From Fidelibacterota bacterium (GTDB taxonomy: Bacteria > Fidelibacterota > UBA8477 > JABMPR01): DNA of 64,000 nt. Under the pieces are notes generated by a model. It made no database searches. It was given only the letters and a program-made list of their open reading frames with translations, and was not told the DNA's origin. Positions 56,292-64,000 of the stretch are shown in pieces. The translations under genes were made by a program, and so were the position numbers. The stretch spans positions 1-64,000 of the forward strand of contig JAERTJ010000027.1 of NCBI GenBank assembly GCA_016844945.1. Direction: 5' to 3'. Every line of letters starts with the position of its first letter. Positions within the stretch are counted from its first letter, which is position 1.

Positions 56292-56801
56292 ATGAAGCCC
56301 ACATCAGAAAATCCACAATTTCGAATTGGCACCGGATATGATGTTCATCGGTTGGTAGAAGGACGTGACCTGGTTCTTGGGGGGGTCAATATCCCCTTCG
56401 AAAAAGGCACATTGGGTCATTCAGATGGAGATGCCCTGACTCATGCAATCGCAGATGCGGTTCTGGGTGCGCTGGCTCTCGGCGATATTGGTCAACACTT
56501 TCCAGATACATCTCCAGATTATGAAGGTGTCTATTCCATAGACTTGCTCAAGCATGTTGTGGGACTCATCGGGGATAAGGGCTACACCGTTTCCAATATT
56601 GATTCTACCCTCATTCTTCAGCGCCCGAAAGTTATGGGATATTTACCTGAGATGCGCCAGAGGCTGGCTGAAGCCATGGGCATTGCTCTGGATCAAGTCT
56701 CTGTAAAAGCCACCACGACTGAAGGTTTGGGTATGACCGGAACGGGTGACGCTGTGGCAGCGCAAGCAACGTGCCTTCTAGCAAAAATTACACGTGATTA
56801 A
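56292..56801 (+). CDS. ispF: 2-C-methyl-D-erythritol 2,4-cyclodiphosphate synthase
   Basis: MEP-pathway enzyme for isoprenoid precursors, 169 residues. Zinc ligands are in [15 protein letters not shown] (D8/H10 region) and [29 protein letters not shown] is the CDP-binding loop. ATG 56292 is used because AAGG lies nine bases upstream; ATG 56286 is an equal alternative. A hairpin (ATAAACC-ACCATCA-GGTTTAT, 56206-56226) lies upstream. A source of the prenyl chains used by the UbiA enzyme at 14 kb. Confidence 0.95.
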   Translation: MKPTSENPQFRIGTGYDVHRLVEGRDLVLGGVNIPFEKGTLGHSDGDALTHAIADAVLGALALGDIGQHFPDTSPDYEGVYSIDLLKHVVGLIGDKGYTVSNIDSTLILQRPKVMGYLPEMRQRLAEAMGIALDQVSVKATTTEGLGMTGTGDAVAAQATCLLAKITRD

Positions 56802-56830
56802 CATAAAATTGACTCTGAAGCGTTTTTACA

Positions 56831-57454
56831 GTGCTAGAAACCCTATTTAATTTTATTGAGCAATCCCCACCCTGGTTGGTGTTTGTAACCGTCTTTCTCG
56901 CATCCTATGTTGAGAACATCTTCCCACCTATTCCTGGAGATACCATATTGATTTTTGGTGCTTATCTGGTGGGTCGCGGAAACCTTTCATTTAGCATGGC
57001 TTTGGCAACCACTCTCACAGGAAGTGTCCTGGGATTTATGACCCTGTATGTTGTGGGGTTCAAATATGGTCGCGGATTTATGTATTCAAAAACCCAGACC
57101 TGGTTTTCACCAAAAAGTCTTGAACGTGTTGAAAGATTGTTTGAGAAATGGGGTTATGGGGTGGTACTCATCAATCGCTTTCTAGCTGGCCTTAGAAGTG
57201 TAATAGGGCTGTTTTCAGGAATTGGCAAGCTCAGTATCTGGAAAGTCATCGTACTCTCAACCATTTCAAGTTTGTTCTGGAACGGGACCCTCATCTGGCT
57301 AGGGAGTTCTATCGGGGAAAACTGGGAACAGATAGGGGTCTACCTCAAGCGTTATAATACAGCAGTATCAATAGTTATTGTGACTATAATCGCTGGCTTC
57401 CTCATCCATCGCTATGTCATTGTAAAACACAATCTGGATGACAAGGAAGGCTAG
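56831..57454 (+). CDS. DedA family membrane protein
   Basis: A 207-residue polytopic protein of the DedA/SNARE-associated family, linked to flipping of undecaprenyl phosphate or phosphatidylethanolamine. FPPIPGDTILIFGAYLVGRG holds the conserved E/D region, and RFLAGLRSVIGLFSGIGKLS the R-x3-G motif. GTG start 30 bases after ispF. Its C-terminal part resembles the small remnant at 83-271. Confidence 0.88.
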   Translation: MLETLFNFIEQSPPWLVFVTVFLASYVENIFPPIPGDTILIFGAYLVGRGNLSFSMALATTLTGSVLGFMTLYVVGFKYGRGFMYSKTQTWFSPKSLERVERLFEKWGYGVVLINRFLAGLRSVIGLFSGIGKLSIWKVIVLSTISSLFWNGTLIWLGSSIGENWEQIGVYLKRYNTAVSIVIVTIIAGFLIHRYVIVKHNLDDKEG

Positions 57455-57610
57455 TTACCAATTTGATCAGACAATAATCTTGTTCCGGTTGAGATTGAAT
57501 GATCATTGACTCGGTAAACAGTCATTTTCCTGAGCTGGTTTCGAAAGTTTTATTACCTGCACAATTTGTAAAGAGTGAAACATCAGAACATCAATATTTA
57601 GGAGGGAACA

Positions 57611-57973
57611 ATGGAAAGCTCAATAACCTGGTTTGAGATTCCCGTATCAAACATGGAAAAATCAAAAGCCTTCTATCAGGATGTTTTCCAGTGTGAGCTC
57701 CGTGACATGGAAATGGAGAAAGTTAAGCTGGCGATTTTCCCAGGCTCCAAAGTGTCAGGCGCGCTCATAGAAGAGCTTGGATATGTAGCTTCTGAAAGAG
57801 GGATCGTCATCTATCTAAACATTCCCGATACCATCGAAGCCGTTCTGGTAAGAGCCGAAAGATGTGGTGCACAGGTGATTACAGGAAAAACCTTGATACA
57901 GAAAGATGTTGGTTGGTCAGCCTCATTTCGCGATATCGATGGTAACATGATCGGACTCTACGAGTCAGTTTAA
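57611..57973 (+). CDS. VOC family protein
   Basis: A 120-residue VOC protein with ITWFEIPVSNMEKSKAFYQDVF and a second half (DTIEAVLVRAERCGAQVITGK; FRDIDGNMIGLYES). AGGAGGG precedes the ATG. Different in sequence from the VOC gene at 53.5 kb. Substrate unknown. A noncoding stretch of 290 bases follows before the nos cluster. Confidence 0.78.
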   Translation: MESSITWFEIPVSNMEKSKAFYQDVFQCELRDMEMEKVKLAIFPGSKVSGALIEELGYVASERGIVIYLNIPDTIEAVLVRAERCGAQVITGKTLIQKDVGWSASFRDIDGNMIGLYESV

Positions 57974-58134
57974 CAACACCCCACAATTCAATTAAATACA
58001 CGCCTAATAAATTTTAGGAGCAACGGGCGTATTGATATCCATTGCTCTCATGCCAGTTAATATTATTGAGTCTTGGCAATATAAATAATTAATAATAGCA
58101 AAATATATCTTGCAAAAGTATTGTGCGGAATTCA

Positions 58135-58158
58135 ATTTATGCGCTAGAGGGCATAAAT
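58135..58158. promoter_or_regulatory. Inverted repeat upstream of the nos cluster
   Basis: ATTTATGC (58135-58142) and GCATAAAT (58151-58158) are exact complements separated by GCTAGAGG. It lies about 105 bases before the cytochrome start, a place for an operator. A second small palindrome ATGAT-GA-ATCAT is at 58199-58210. Neither matches the FNR/NNR box TTGAT-N4-ATCAA. Confidence 0.4.
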
Positions 58159-58262
58159 AGTTTTACCCATAAAATGCGACACTTATTTTCATTTTTTTAT
58201 GATGAATCATGACAAAATGCCTCTTTAAAATCTACACAAGAAAACCATATAGGAGTATACAA

Positions 58263-58718
58263 GTGATAGCAAAAAACATTTTCACGACGCTACTGGTAGC
58301 ACTGTTTCTCGTGAGTTGTGGCGGCGGGGATAACAAGGAAGCCACAAAAGCTGCTGCACCAAAATTGAGTCCCGATGGACTAACACAAGCTCAACTTGAA
58401 CATGGTATTGGTCCAATCGCTGCTATGACATTGGAACCTATGGATGAAGCGCTCTCAGCAAAAGGAAAAGAAGTGTTTGACCTGAAGTGTGTAGCCTGTC
58501 ACAAAACCAATGAACGCCTGGTGGGTCCACCTCTTTCAGGGGTTACGGAAAAACGCTCTCCAGCCTTTATTATGAACATGATCCTAAATCCTGATGAAAT
58601 GGTTAAAAAACATCCTGAGGTGCGCGCTATGCTGGCTGAATTCTATGTGCCAATGACCTTTCAAAATGTGAGTCAAGATGATGCGCGTGCCATCTTGGAA
58701 TATCTAAGGACTTTATAA
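58263..58718 (+). CDS. Lipoprotein cytochrome c of the nos cluster
   Basis: A 151-residue monoheme cytochrome c. A lipobox (LVALFLVSC) after a short hydrophobic leader anchors it to the membrane, and CVACH is the heme site; VPMTFQN carries the likely Met ligand. GTG start with AGGAG seven bases upstream; an ATG 18 codons earlier lacks it. It sits first in the nos cluster 53 bases before nosZ and is the probable electron donor to it. Resembles the NosC-type cytochromes of clade II clusters. Confidence 0.85.
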   Translation: MIAKNIFTTLLVALFLVSCGGGDNKEATKAAAPKLSPDGLTQAQLEHGIGPIAAMTLEPMDEALSAKGKEVFDLKCVACHKTNERLVGPPLSGVTEKRSPAFIMNMILNPDEMVKKHPEVRAMLAEFYVPMTFQNVSQDDARAILEYLRTL

Positions 58719-58771
58719 GAAATCAATAATGGGGGCACAGGTTTAATAATCAATACGTAGGAGGAAAGCGT

Positions 58772-60721
58772 ATGAACAAAACAACGATAAGGGTAGTAGG
58801 TGTGATTTTGGTGATTGCAACTTTTCTACTCATTTCGGAATGTGCAAAAAAAGAGAAACCCATTCTGGGTTCCAGTGATGCAGCATCAGCAGTATATGTT
58901 GCCCCTGGTGACTATGATGAATTCTACGCCTTCACTTCTGGTGGATTTAGTGGACAGATTGGTGTTTATGGTCTACCGTCGGGTCGGTTGTTTAGGGAAA
59001 TCCCCGTTTTTTCAGTTGATCCTGAAAACGGGTGGGGATTTAATGAGGAAACTAAGGATATGCTCAAAACATCCTTTGGTCATATCCCCTGGGATGATTC
59101 CCACCATCCAGAACTTTCTCAGACCGATGGTGTCACTGATGGCCGTTGGATTTTTATCAATGGCAATAACACACCACGTGTTGCTAGAATTGATCTAAAA
59201 AATTTCGAAACAGCTGAAATCATCGAAATCCCCAACTCCGGTGGAAATCACGGGTCACCCTTCATCACTCAAAATTCTGAGTATGTCGTGGCATCAACCC
59301 GCTTTAGTGTTCCAATTCCACAGGCAGATGTACCCATTGATACCTACAAAGAAAACTTCAACGGAACCATTACATTTATTAAAGTGAATCCAGATGATGG
59401 TCATATGAATATTGAGTTCCAAATCCTGGTACCCGGTTTTGATTATGATCTGGCAAGTGGTGGAAAAGGTCCTTCACATGGCTGGGCATTCTTTACCAGC
59501 TACAACACCGAACAGGCAAACACTTTACTAGAAGTGAATGCTTCCAAGAATGACAAAGATTTTATCGCAGCCGTCAACTGGAAACTTGCTGAAAAATATC
59601 TCGCTGAAGGAAAAGGCAAAACACGTCCCGGTGAGCATTATACCAACCGTATGAACCACAGTACTCACTCTGCAGAATCAACGCTTAGCAAAACAGTTAC
59701 TGTACTCTATCCAGAGGACTGTCCTGGTTTGATTTATTACCTGCCAACACCAAAATCACCCCATGGTGTAGATGTTGATCCATCAGGTGAATACATCGTT
59801 GGTGGTGGTAAACTTGCTGCTGTTGTTTCCGTGCATTCATTTTCCAAGATGTTGAAAGCCATTGAAGACGAGAAGTTTATTGGTGAAGCTGGTGGTATTC
59901 CTGTTCTTGATTATGACGCTACCATCGCTGGCGAAGTAACAAACGTTGGTCTGGGTCCACTGCATACAGAGTTTGATGGAAAAGGTTATGCCTATACATC
60001 TGCTTTTATTACGTCCGAAGTTGTGAAGTGGAAATTGGGCACCTGGGAAGTTGTTGACCGTATCCCAACCTACTATTCATTAGGACACCTTATGATCCCT
60101 GGTGGCGGTAGCATGAAACCCTGGGGTAAATACCTTGTCGGATTGAACAAAATGACCAAGGATCGTTACCTTTCTACAGGCCCTGAGCTGGCACACGCAG
60201 CCCAGCTGATTGATATCTCAGGTGAAAAAATGAGACTCCTGTTAGATTTTCCCACCGTTGGTGAACCCCACTATGCACAGGGAATTCCAGCTGATCTAGT
60301 CCATCCCAATACCACTAAAATCTATGAGCTAGAGGAGAATACTCATCCTTATCGCGCACTCAGCGAAAAGGAAGCACGCGTAGAACGAAGTGGAAATGAA
60401 GTCCATGTTTATATGACCACCATTCGAACCCACTTCAAACCGGATAACATTGAAGGTATTAAAGTCGGGGATGTGGTTTACTTCCATGTAACGAACCTTG
60501 AACAGGATTGGGATATTCCACATGGTTTTGCTATGCAGGGAGCCAGAAACTCAGAGCTCTTGATTATGCCAGGCGCTACGAATACTCTACGCTGGGAGCC
60601 ACAAAAAGTTGGTGTTTTCCCATTCTATTGTACTGATTTCTGCTCAGCGCTGCACCAGGAAATGCAAGGCTATGTGAGAGTTTCACCCAAGGGGTCAAGC
60701 GTCCCCTTATCGTTTAACTAG
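58772..60721 (+). CDS. nosZ: Nitrous oxide reductase (clade II type)
   Basis: Two-copper-centre enzyme reducing N2O to N2. The 649-residue protein has the seven-bladed propeller CuZ histidines (DDSHHPELS, GGNHGSP, SHGWAFF, MNHSTHSAES, SPHGVDVD, GPLHTEFD, GHLMIPGG) and the C-terminal CuA cupredoxin with FYCTDFCSALHQEM (C-x3-C-x3-H). The N-terminal leader is hydrophobic (VVGVILVIATFLLISEC) with no twin-arginine motif, meaning Sec export, the feature of clade II NosZ. The lipobox-like ISEC has an unusual glutamate before the cysteine. AGGAGG precedes the ATG. A hairpin terminator follows. Confidence 0.96.
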   Translation: MNKTTIRVVGVILVIATFLLISECAKKEKPILGSSDAASAVYVAPGDYDEFYAFTSGGFSGQIGVYGLPSGRLFREIPVFSVDPENGWGFNEETKDMLKTSFGHIPWDDSHHPELSQTDGVTDGRWIFINGNNTPRVARIDLKNFETAEIIEIPNSGGNHGSPFITQNSEYVVASTRFSVPIPQADVPIDTYKENFNGTITFIKVNPDDGHMNIEFQILVPGFDYDLASGGKGPSHGWAFFTSYNTEQANTLLEVNASKNDKDFIAAVNWKLAEKYLAEGKGKTRPGEHYTNRMNHSTHSAESTLSKTVTVLYPEDCPGLIYYLPTPKSPHGVDVDPSGEYIVGGGKLAAVVSVHSFSKMLKAIEDEKFIGEAGGIPVLDYDATIAGEVTNVGLGPLHTEFDGKGYAYTSAFITSEVVKWKLGTWEVVDRIPTYYSLGHLMIPGGGSMKPWGKYLVGLNKMTKDRYLSTGPELAHAAQLIDISGEKMRLLLDFPTVGEPHYAQGIPADLVHPNTTKIYELEENTHPYRALSEKEARVERSGNEVHVYMTTIRTHFKPDNIEGIKVGDVVYFHVTNLEQDWDIPHGFAMQGARNSELLIMPGATNTLRWEPQKVGVFPFYCTDFCSALHQEMQGYVRVSPKGSSVPLSFN

Positions 60722-60737
60722 AATAAAAAAATCATAG

Positions 60738-60764
60738 GCTGGGGGCTACACGTCCCCAGCTTTT
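60738..60764 (+). terminator. Intra-operon terminator after nosZ
   Basis: GCTGGGG (60738-60744) and CCCCAGC (60754-60760) pair around a 9-base loop, followed by TTTT. It lies between nosZ and the next nos-cluster gene, so readthrough would give less transcript of the accessory genes than of nosZ. Confidence 0.65.
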
Positions 60765-60787
60765 GTAACTAAATGGATGGTATTGGA

Positions 60788-61372
60788 ATGAAGAAAAACT
60801 CAAGGTGGATTCTAGCAGTGAGCACCTTACTCTTGATCGGGACCTACATCTTCCCGCTGTGGTCCATTACCGTCGAGGCCCCACAATACCCAGAAGGGTT
60901 AGGGATATATATTCGTATCAATACAGTGGATGGTCATGCAAAAAATGATTTGAAAAACTTGAACCTTGTGAACCATTACATCGGGATGAAGGAAATTGTG
61001 CCTGAATCTATCCCTGAACTAAAGTTTATGCCTCCTATCGTAGGCTTTTTGATGGTTTCCGGACTGTTGGTTGCCTGGAAAGGTGGTAAGAAATCGCTCT
61101 ATATCTGGCTGACTTTCTTCTCTTTGCTTGCCGTGGCAGGCCTAATAGATTTTTATCTCTGGAATTACGACTTTGGTCACAACCTGGACACAGAACATGC
61201 AGCCATTAAAATTGAGGGCATGACTTACCAACCCCCACTTTTTGGTACAAAAACCATGTTGAATTTTGTGACAACATCCCTTCCTTCCTGGGGTGGTATT
61301 TCAGCATTTGTTTCCATTTTTCTTGGCTATTTCGTCGTGTTTCAAACCTGGAGAGATAAACAGTCATCATGA
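60788..61372 (+). CDS. Membrane protein in the nosB position
   Basis: A 194-residue protein with about four TM helices (WILAVSTLLLIGTYIFPLW; FMPPIVGFLMVSGLLVAW; LYIWLTFFSLLAVAGLIDF; GGISAFVSIFLGYFVVFQ) and a periplasmic loop between helices 1 and 2. It follows nosZ, the position of NosB in clade II clusters, but the sequence does not show whether it is homologous. NosB function is unknown. The start overlaps nosL's by four bases at its end, so it is translated with it. Confidence 0.6.
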   Translation: MKKNSRWILAVSTLLLIGTYIFPLWSITVEAPQYPEGLGIYIRINTVDGHAKNDLKNLNLVNHYIGMKEIVPESIPELKFMPPIVGFLMVSGLLVAWKGGKKSLYIWLTFFSLLAVAGLIDFYLWNYDFGHNLDTEHAAIKIEGMTYQPPLFGTKTMLNFVTTSLPSWGGISAFVSIFLGYFVVFQTWRDKQSS

Positions 61373-61827
61373 TCAAACCGGTAGCCACGCTAACTGTCTT
61401 TTTGACAACACTCCTGATAACTGGCTGTGAGCCAACCGTCCAGGCTATTAACTATGGTCAGGATGGGTGTAGTTATTGTCGCATGACCATTGTTGAAGAA
61501 CACTATGGGTCTGAACTGCTAACCACCAAGGGCAAAGCGCATAAGTTTGACTCCATAGAATGCCTAGCAGCCTTTGCTATTAAGGGTGAAGTTGAGACAG
61601 AGAAAATTCACGGGATGTATTTTACTGATTTTGAAGATGCTGGTAACCTGCATCCTCTCAATGAGATAATTTTTGTTCATACCCAAAAATTAAAAAGTCC
61701 CATGGGTTTGAACCTCTCTGCCTATCGAACCCAGAAAACAGCAGATGATGTGGCTTTATTATATTTTGGCGAAACCATGACCTGGGAGCAGGTCCAGAGT
61801 TATGTAGAAACGGCCTGGTTGAAATAG
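61369..61827 (+). CDS. nosL: NosL copper lipoprotein
   Basis: A 152-residue lipoprotein (LLITGC lipobox) delivering copper for NosZ CuZ assembly. CSYCRMTI matches the cysteine-methionine copper site of NosL, followed by the family core (KAHKFDSIECLAAF; MYFTDFEDAG). It overlaps the preceding membrane-protein gene by four bases and abuts nosD, so all are cotranscribed. Confidence 0.9.
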   Translation: MIKPVATLTVFLTTLLITGCEPTVQAINYGQDGCSYCRMTIVEEHYGSELLTTKGKAHKFDSIECLAAFAIKGEVETEKIHGMYFTDFEDAGNLHPLNEIIFVHTQKLKSPMGLNLSAYRTQKTADDVALLYFGETMTWEQVQSYVETAWLK

Positions 61828-63060
61828 ATGCTCAATAGATTCACCATACTGCTTGCCTTTTTGATCCCTTCAATTGCCTTTTCAACAATCATCCGGGTAG
61901 GAATCAATCAACCTCAAAAGACAATTTCTGCAGGAATTGCTGCCACAGAAGCAGGAGATACCCTTGAAGTTCATCCTGGTATTTATGCAGAAAATGGTCT
62001 CTCTGTTCCTCACAGATTGTCGCTGATTGGTATTGGAAACCCCACAGTTGATGGTCGTCATTCTGGGGAGATTCTCACTGTTCATGCCGACAGTGTTAGT
62101 ATTGAAGGTTTCACCTTTAAAGGCTCTGGCTTGAGTCACCTGGATGAAAATGCAGCTGTACGATTTGAAGAAGCACACCATGGTCGCATCAGCAATAACC
62201 AATTTGTAGACAATTTTTTCGCCATCTATATTTCCAAATCAAGTCATTGTTTGATTCAAGACAATACCATTCAGGGCGATGCCAAAACTGAGTCAAGATC
62301 AGGGAATGCCATCCATCTATGGTATTGTAAGGATGTCACTGTTCAGGGAAACAAGATTTCCGGCCATCGTGATGGTATTTATCTTGAGTTTGTGGAAGCA
62401 TGTGAAGTGAAATACAACCATAGTACACAAAATCTTCGCTATGGTCTGCACTTCATGTTTTCAAATCACAACAAGTATCATGATAACCGCTTTGACCATA
62501 ATGGTGCTGGAGTGGCAGTTATGTACTCCCGCCATGTCGATATGCACAATAATATTTTTGCGGACAATTGGGGTACTGCCGCTTATGGATTACTACTCAA
62601 GGATATCTACGATAGTAATATCATAAATAACCAATTTACTCAGAACACCATAGGTATGTATTCAGAGGCATGTAATAGAGTTCAAATTGAGCGCAATAAC
62701 TTTGAGGGCAACGGATGGGCTGTCAAGATCATGGCAAATTCCATGGACAATATTTTTATCCACAACAATTTTCTTTCCAACACCTTTGATATTGCCACAA
62801 ACAGTCGCCAGAATTTCAATGCCTTTAATCAGAATTATTGGAACCGGTATCGTGGCTACGATATGGATAAAGATGGCATTGGAGACGTTCCGTTCAGACC
62901 GGTTAAGCTGTTTTCTCTACTTACAGAAAAAAATGAACCGGCACTCATGCTCATGCGCAGCATTTTTGTCGAAATTTTGGATCTAGCTGAAAGCTATCTT
63001 CCCATCTTAACCCCTGCTACACTTGTTGATGAGCAACCTCTCATGAGGATGCATCAATGA
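61828..63060 (+). CDS. nosD: NosD copper-processing beta-helix protein
   Basis: A 410-residue exported protein with a signal peptide (LLAFLIPSIAFS) and a right-handed parallel beta helix of PbH1 repeats (VQGNKISGHRDGIYLE; NIINNQFTQNTIGMYSE; NKYHDNRFDHNGAGVAV). NosD partners the NosFY ABC transporter in maturing NosZ CuZ. Start abuts nosL's stop; end overlaps nosF by four bases. Confidence 0.93.
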   Translation: MLNRFTILLAFLIPSIAFSTIIRVGINQPQKTISAGIAATEAGDTLEVHPGIYAENGLSVPHRLSLIGIGNPTVDGRHSGEILTVHADSVSIEGFTFKGSGLSHLDENAAVRFEEAHHGRISNNQFVDNFFAIYISKSSHCLIQDNTIQGDAKTESRSGNAIHLWYCKDVTVQGNKISGHRDGIYLEFVEACEVKYNHSTQNLRYGLHFMFSNHNKYHDNRFDHNGAGVAVMYSRHVDMHNNIFADNWGTAAYGLLLKDIYDSNIINNQFTQNTIGMYSEACNRVQIERNNFEGNGWAVKIMANSMDNIFIHNNFLSNTFDIATNSRQNFNAFNQNYWNRYRGYDMDKDGIGDVPFRPVKLFSLLTEKNEPALMLMRSIFVEILDLAESYLPILTPATLVDEQPLMRMHQ

Positions 63061-63755
63061 TCAATATTACAGGGTTGAAGAAGCGGTTTGGTCGCCTGGA
63101 AGTGTTAAGGGAGCTGGATGCACAAATCCAGGAAAACAAAATTACTGCAATTGTAGGTCATAACGGATCAGGCAAAACCACGCTTATTAAATGCCTGCTC
63201 GGTCTGGATAAGTATGATGGTGGCGATATTTTTATCAACAATTTCAAGCTCGATGGTGATTGGGGATATAGAAATCAGATTGGATACATGCCACAAATTG
63301 CCCGCTTCCCTGAGAATCTCACGGCTTCTGAAATTATTAGCATGATCTCTGATTTACGTGCTGGACCAGTCACGACAGCAGATGATTTGATCAACTATTT
63401 TAGACTCTCTGACGAAATGGAAAAGCCATTAAAGACCTTATCTGGAGGAACACGACAAAAAGTAAATGCTGTACTGGCATTTATGTTTAACCCTGATCTT
63501 CTCATACTCGATGAGCCAACGGCAGGACTGGACCCTATCTCAAGTAGCCTTTTGAAGGACAGAATTCACGCCGAGAAGGAAGGCGGTAAAACAATCATTA
63601 TTACCTCCCATATCATGAGTGAGATTCAAGAGTTGGCCGATACAATATTATACCTGTTGGATGGTAAAATCTTTTTTGAAGGTCCCGTAGATGAGCTGAT
63701 CGAGCAAACAGGCGAGAAGAACCTTGAACGCGCCATTGCCAAAATGATGTCCTGA
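63057..63755 (+). CDS. nosF: NosF ABC ATPase
   Basis: A 232-residue ATPase of the NosDFY complex. Walker A GHNGSGKTTLIKC, signature LSGGTRQKVNAVLA, Walker B LILDEPTAGLDP and switch TSH are present. It overlaps nosD by four bases and lies four bases before nosY, as in other nos clusters. It drives copper-related transport into the periplasm. Confidence 0.92.
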   Translation: MINITGLKKRFGRLEVLRELDAQIQENKITAIVGHNGSGKTTLIKCLLGLDKYDGGDIFINNFKLDGDWGYRNQIGYMPQIARFPENLTASEIISMISDLRAGPVTTADDLINYFRLSDEMEKPLKTLSGGTRQKVNAVLAFMFNPDLLILDEPTAGLDPISSSLLKDRIHAEKEGGKTIIITSHIMSEIQELADTILYLLDGKIFFEGPVDELIEQTGEKNLERAIAKMMS

Positions 63756-63759
63756 TGCC

Positions 63760-64000
63760 ATGACGACCCTGATTAAAATTATCAAGTATCAATTGCATGA
63801 CCTTTTAAGGGGCAAATGGTTTGTGGTTTATACTGCGGTATTCTTTTTGCTCACCGATGGTCTGTTTCGCTTCGGAGGAGATCCGAATCAGGTCTCTCTC
63901 AGTCTTATGAATATTGTGCTGTTTATTATCCCCCTGGTCAGCATTGTTTTTGGAACCATGTTCTTTTACAACTCACGTGAGTTTATGGAGTTACTCCTCT
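63760..64000 (+). CDS. nosY: NosY membrane permease, partial at right edge
   Basis: ATG at 63760 opens a frame that runs to the window edge: MTTLIKIIKYQLHDLLRGKW, then hydrophobic helices (VVYTAVFFLLTDGLF; IVLFIIPLVSIVFG) and YNSREFMELLL. Start and placement after nosF match NosY, the permease of the NosDFY complex. The C-terminal part is outside the window. Confidence 0.88.
   Translation, partial: MTTLIKIIKYQLHDLLRGKWFVVYTAVFFLLTDGLFRFGGDPNQVSLSLMNIVLFIIPLVSIVFGTMFFYNSREFMELLL

Noticed and set aside
58199-58210. ATGAT-GA-ATCAT as an FNR/NNR box before the nos genes
   Set aside because: The spacer is two bases, not four, and outer bases do not match TTGAT-N4-ATCAA.

Overview
The window looks like chromosome from a bacterium of the Fibrobacterota-Chlorobiota-Bacteroidota (FCB) group, most plausibly a marine Marinimicrobia (SAR406)-type lineage. 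The basis is indirect: a short primary sigma factor without region 1.1, a type IX secretion C-terminal sorting domain, a dockerin-like C-terminus on a giant secreted protein, carboxypeptidase-regulatory-like/TonB receptor proteins, an archaeal-like UbiA prenyltransferase and a clade II type nitrous oxide reductase cluster. No rRNA or tRNA gene was found, so the lineage is an inference.

Layout. 1-9.6 kb: a partial gene, an arsenate reductase, Ogt DNA repair, an AraC/GyrI-like regulator, PIN-PhoH ATPase, a GAF/HD-GYP c-di-GMP phosphodiesterase, a PH-domain membrane protein, a three-gene ABC exporter and a CvfB-like S1 protein. 9.8-23 kb: dtd, dnaE, a DGGGP-synthase-like UbiA, an enolase-superfamily dehydratase, a secreted phosphodiesterase with sorting domain, two methyltransferases, and an overlapping aspartate aminotransferase-pckA pair. 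23-35 kb: a DUF899 protein, a lipoprotein, nitronate monooxygenase, prmC, a ~1,585-residue CapA/PKD/dockerin protein, an Fe superoxide dismutase and an M61 peptidase. 35-49.5 kb: a TonB C-terminal domain protein, rpoD-rpsU, a VWA/CsgG-like fusion, a TonB receptor, acpH, aroQ, a sodium:solute symporter and a NatAB-like ABC exporter.

49.5-50.65 kb is a 1.1 kb stretch without convincing genes, holding several small hairpins and one perfect DnaA box. 50.6-58 kb is a co-directional run: uvrA, VOC, ruvB, queA, ispF, dedA, VOC. 58.2 kb to the right edge is the nos cluster (cytochrome c, nosZ, a membrane protein in the nosB position, nosL, nosD, nosF, partial nosY), which should give the cell respiration of N2O to N2: the cytochrome feeds electrons to NosZ, and NosDFYL mature its copper centres.

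Beyond genes, three families of intergenic repeats recur: a ~128 bp element with four hairpins and AATTACCCC ends (10355-10483, 32846-32972), a palindrome just after stop codons (22711-22742, 46737-46770), and degenerate ~22 bp motifs related to one another (2.4 kb, 44.7 kb, 45.26 kb). No CRISPR array, prophage or intact transposase gene was seen. Nothing here is clearly a wholly new system; the strongest candidates for follow-up are the 128 bp element, the noncoding 1.1 kb block, the nos cluster details and the two unusual multidomain secreted proteins.
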